DNA of 64,000 nt, taken from the NCBI GenBank assembly GCA_965202795.1, contig OZ241848.1:620001-684000 (forward strand), given 5' to 3'. Shown piece by piece: positions 61,744-64,000 of the stretch (within the stretch, counting starts at the first letter, position 1; each line of letters begins with the position of its first letter). The stretch is from JACOND01 sp965202795. GTDB lineage: Bacteria > Bdellovibrionota > Bdellovibrionia > Bdellovibrionales > UBA1609. Below the pieces are notes generated by a model. The model saw only the letters and a list, made by a program, of their open reading frames with translations, had not been told where the DNA came from and searched no databases. Made by a program: the position numbers and the translations under genes.

Positions 61744-63012
61744 TCATTTTTTTGATTTTAACAGCTGCTCCAAAAGCCGGATGATTCTCTCAAAGTAAGC
61801 TTTAACGGAACCCCCTGACGAGCTGATTTCCAAAAGCTGGGCAAACCTCCTCAGGTAAGCCTCATAGTCTTTTCTAAACTTGTCAGTCAGTTTGGCTAAA
61901 GCCTCGTTTAAATTTCCTGTAGAGATTCTCATTTGTTTTGCAAGCTCTTCAGTTAAGGCTTTTTGTCCAGGCAGGGTTTCCTGTATGGCAAGCAAAAGGT
62001 TTCTAATCTCCTCCACCCCCTGCCCGGCCTCCTCTCCAATATTTTTTAAGCTGCTCAGGCCATCCTCCATATTTCTGATTTGGATATCATTGGCCTCAAG
62101 AATGCGCTTTAAATCCCGGCCGGCTTGAGCCATTTTCTCATAACTGGCTGCGGATTTTTCCGCATAAACGGAATGCTCTTTGATATTTGCCAGCGCCTTT
62201 TGCAGGCCTGTTTCAGCCTCCTCTATAAACGCCTTGTAGTTTTCCTGCCAGGCGAGCATCTTCTTGACGGATTCATTCAGCTGCTTAAAATTGCCTCCAA
62301 ACTGCTCTGTCAGATTGCTGTTGAAGTCAGAGATGACTTTTTCAAGAGCCTTGATGATTTGCTCTGTGGCGCCTTTAGACAAAGCCGCCATAACATCCCG
62401 CAGAGACTGGCTTATTCTCTGAAAATGCCGGCCGGCGCTCTCCCCTGACTGCTGTATGGAGGAATTTATGGCGTCCGCTTTTTGGTTTGTTTTTTCCTGC
62501 TCTGAAATCATTTGCCGCAGAGCTTCGGCAATGTCTTTTGCGGGGACCTCCCCCCTTGCAGTTAAAATGCCGGCGATTTGCTCTAAAGCCTGATTTGCTC
62601 TCTGATTCCCCTCTTTCAGCTCAACTAAAATGCCCTGCAGGGCTTGGGGCGGGCCGCCGCTTTCCCCGGCTTTTTGGCCCCGCCAAATTTCAAACAATGA
62701 CAAAACGGCGGAAACAAGCATTCCCAAAATAGATGTTATAAACGCGAGCTTTAAGCCCTCCAGCAAAGACGGAACGCTGCCCTCAATGTCTTTTGTGTCA
62801 AAATCCCAAAGCCCGCAGAATATGCCGATAAAAGTTCCCAGTATTCCAAGGCTTATAATAAAGGGCTTGTAATCTTTAAATTCTTTTTCTTTTTTAAACA
62901 GGCTTTCAAGCTCGCCGGCGGCGGCCAACATCATGATTATAAAAATGCCGCCAATAAAATAAGCCTGCTGGTCTTGCATGAATTTTACAGCGCTGTCTAT
63001 AAACTCATTCAT
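61744..63012 (-). CDS. MotA/ZorA-like proton-channel protein
   Basis: 422 aa. Three membrane segments (about 17-33, 51-68, 87-107) with the MotA/TolQ/ExbB signature ISLGILGTFIGIFCGLW and LKLAFITSILGMLVSAVLS. The rest (110-422) is a long cytoplasmic coiled coil, as in ZorA, whose tail is thought to carry a signal from the motor to the effector. The first gene of the operon. GGGAGCC precedes the ATG, and the shared element at 63084-63104 lies 72 nt upstream. Confidence 0.85.
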   Translation of the reverse strand: MNEFIDSAVKFMQDQQAYFIGGIFIIMMLAAAGELESLFKKEKEFKDYKPFIISLGILGTFIGIFCGLWDFDTKDIEGSVPSLLEGLKLAFITSILGMLVSAVLSLFEIWRGQKAGESGGPPQALQGILVELKEGNQRANQALEQIAGILTARGEVPAKDIAEALRQMISEQEKTNQKADAINSSIQQSGESAGRHFQRISQSLRDVMAALSKGATEQIIKALEKVISDFNSNLTEQFGGNFKQLNESVKKMLAWQENYKAFIEEAETGLQKALANIKEHSVYAEKSAASYEKMAQAGRDLKRILEANDIQIRNMEDGLSSLKNIGEEAGQGVEEIRNLLLAIQETLPGQKALTEELAKQMRISTGNLNEALAKLTDKFRKDYEAYLRRFAQLLEISSSGGSVKAYFERIIRLLEQLLKSKK

Positions 63013-63083
63013 TTTGGATGGCTCCCTTTAAAAGCGGCTGCCTGAGGCCGGCCTGATCCCGCGGCTTCTGCCGGCTTCGCTTG

Positions 63084-63113
63084 TTAAGGAGTCCACAAAT
63101 ATTCTGACAGAAT
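63084..63113 (-). promoter_or_regulatory. Conserved element and palindrome upstream of the Zorya-like operon
   Basis: 63084-63104 contains GGAGTCCACAAATATTC, matching 11036-11056 with one change. A perfect palindrome, ATTCTGACAGAAT (63101-63113), overlaps its end and is a possible operator. Confidence 0.5.
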
Positions 63114-64000
63114 TATTGGATCTCTCTAATAAAGCCCTCTTTAAAAAATGTTATTCAATGCCGGAATATTTATGAACTCCTGTATAAGTCTTCAGATGTT
63201 TCGCGGCGCCCGCCTTTTTTTCAAACAACGCCCTTCAAAACTGAGCCTGCATTTGAGCCTGCGCCTGGAGCGCAGGCCGCCGCGGGCCGCTTTGCGGCGA
63301 AGCCCTGAGTTTTGGCATTATGAAGTTTTGAAGCCCTCGCGCGGCTGTGTCAAAGCCTTTTTTTTCTGAAAGCCATAAAAAACTGATTTTTGATGGAATT
63401 GTGGAAAAGATCGACCAGAAACTGATCGCCTGCCGGGCGATAAAGCCCCGCGCGCCCCGGCAGCAAGCCCTGCCGGGCTGCCGGCGGCCTCCGCCCCAGA
63501 GCCTGCCCCCCCCCCCCCGCCTTTTGCAGTCTGGGCGCGGCCTCCCGCTTTTGGCCTGATTTTCCGCAGAAGGCTCCTGCAAACTATTAAAATGACTGGA
63601 TTTTTTTGTCCGCGCGGCCTGGGCGCAGCCTCCACCCCAGAGCCTGCTTCTCCCGCCTTGCGCGGTCTGGGCGCGGCTTCCCGCTTTTGGCCTAGTTTTC
63701 CGCGATTAAGAGCAGGGGCAGGCCAAATGGCGGGAAATCAAAAAGAGGCGCTTGATTTTAATGCGCCGCGCAAGGCTTTGGCTTGCCAAAAAGGGCTGTT
63801 TGCGGCATATTAAAAGCCGGCGCCGGCCGGCGGCAAAGCGGGGCGCCAGCCGCAAGGCCGCTGTCTGGCTTGAATTTTTGCAGGTTTTTTGGCCATTTTT
63901 GAACAGGACCTTTGCCTGAGTTTGTTCGCCTTGCCGGCAATTTATTTGATATAGGCTCATTTTTGTCCAAAAGAGGCGCTTTATGCGAAAATCTCTAAGC
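63114..64000. other. Non-coding end of the window
   Basis: No supported gene in about 890 bp. It contains a degenerate direct repeat of about 85 bp (63479-63563 and 63616-63705; both include CCCAGAGCCTGC and TCTGGGCGCGGC), and a run of 13 C at 63506-63518. Frames in it lack ribosome sites. Confidence 0.5.

Noticed and set aside
63148..63369. 73-codon frame upstream of the Zorya-like operon
   Set aside because: No ribosome site, low-complexity Arg-rich end, no recognised domain.

Overview
The window looks like chromosomal DNA of a Gram-negative bacterium of the old 'deltaproteobacterial' type (Myxococcota or Bdellovibrionota-like). The reasons are a long minus-strand operon resembling the Agl/Glt (TolQ/TolR-driven gliding) machinery, a separate GYF-domain/TPR membrane protein, many lipoproteins and outer-membrane barrels, and mreB without mreC/mreD beside it. 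No rRNA, CRISPR array, integrase or phage structural gene was recognised. There is one tRNA (Ser, anticodon TGA). The DNA is GC-rich with many A/T runs and an unusual load of direct, tandem and dispersed repeats.

Layout. 0-11.2 kb is an accessory region: a DUF4143 ATPase, a coupled pair of unknown genes, a Cys-rich secreted protein, a small membrane coiled-coil gene between 61-bp direct repeats, a 1340-aa DUF4143-TPR-GreA/PIN-like fusion, and an AvaI/BsoBI-type restriction-modification pair whose nuclease gene is broken by a frameshift. Copies of the 3' end of ridA lie at 2.68, 8.53 and 11.15 kb and delimit these cassettes. 11.2-25 kb holds ridA and the envelope operon: TolQ-like, two TolR-like, a large TPR protein, a small periplasmic protein, a TonB/AgmX-like protein, a large lipoprotein, a barrel, a TPR protein and a VWA lipoprotein. 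Many junctions overlap by 4 nt, so the operon is tightly coupled. 25-37 kb is mostly core-like: a second membrane coiled-coil paralog, a haem-motif porin, a cytochrome c lipoprotein, tRNA-Ser, a GYF/TPR protein, Xaa-Pro aminopeptidase, a HAD phosphatase, mreB and a small lipoprotein.

37-49 kb is a second accessory island. A DUF3696-type ATPase plus a PIN-domain protein sits between two coiled-coil PD-(D/E)XK proteins that share a duplicated sigma-70 promoter. It is followed by a shortened RhuM-like gene, a 120-bp tandem repeat, a Cys-rich lipoprotein and three tandem Rpn-family nuclease genes, each with a strong internal ribosome site before an in-frame C-terminal product. 49-59.8 kb holds two outer-membrane barrels alternating with two exported EF-hand proteins, then a glutamate-cysteine ligase-like gene and a zinc aspartoacylase-like gene. 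59.8-63 kb holds a minus-strand MotA-like / HNH / MotB-OmpA-like operon, best read as a Zorya-like anti-phage system with the HNH gene between the two motor genes.

The most interesting points are the Zorya-like operon, the Rpn genes with candidate intragenic antitoxins, the ATPase-TPR-GreA-PIN fusion, the ridA-3'-end cassette boundaries, a short element shared upstream of two defence operons, and a repeat family found between the rpn genes and also inside an open reading frame 10 kb away. All family names come from recognised motifs, not database searches.
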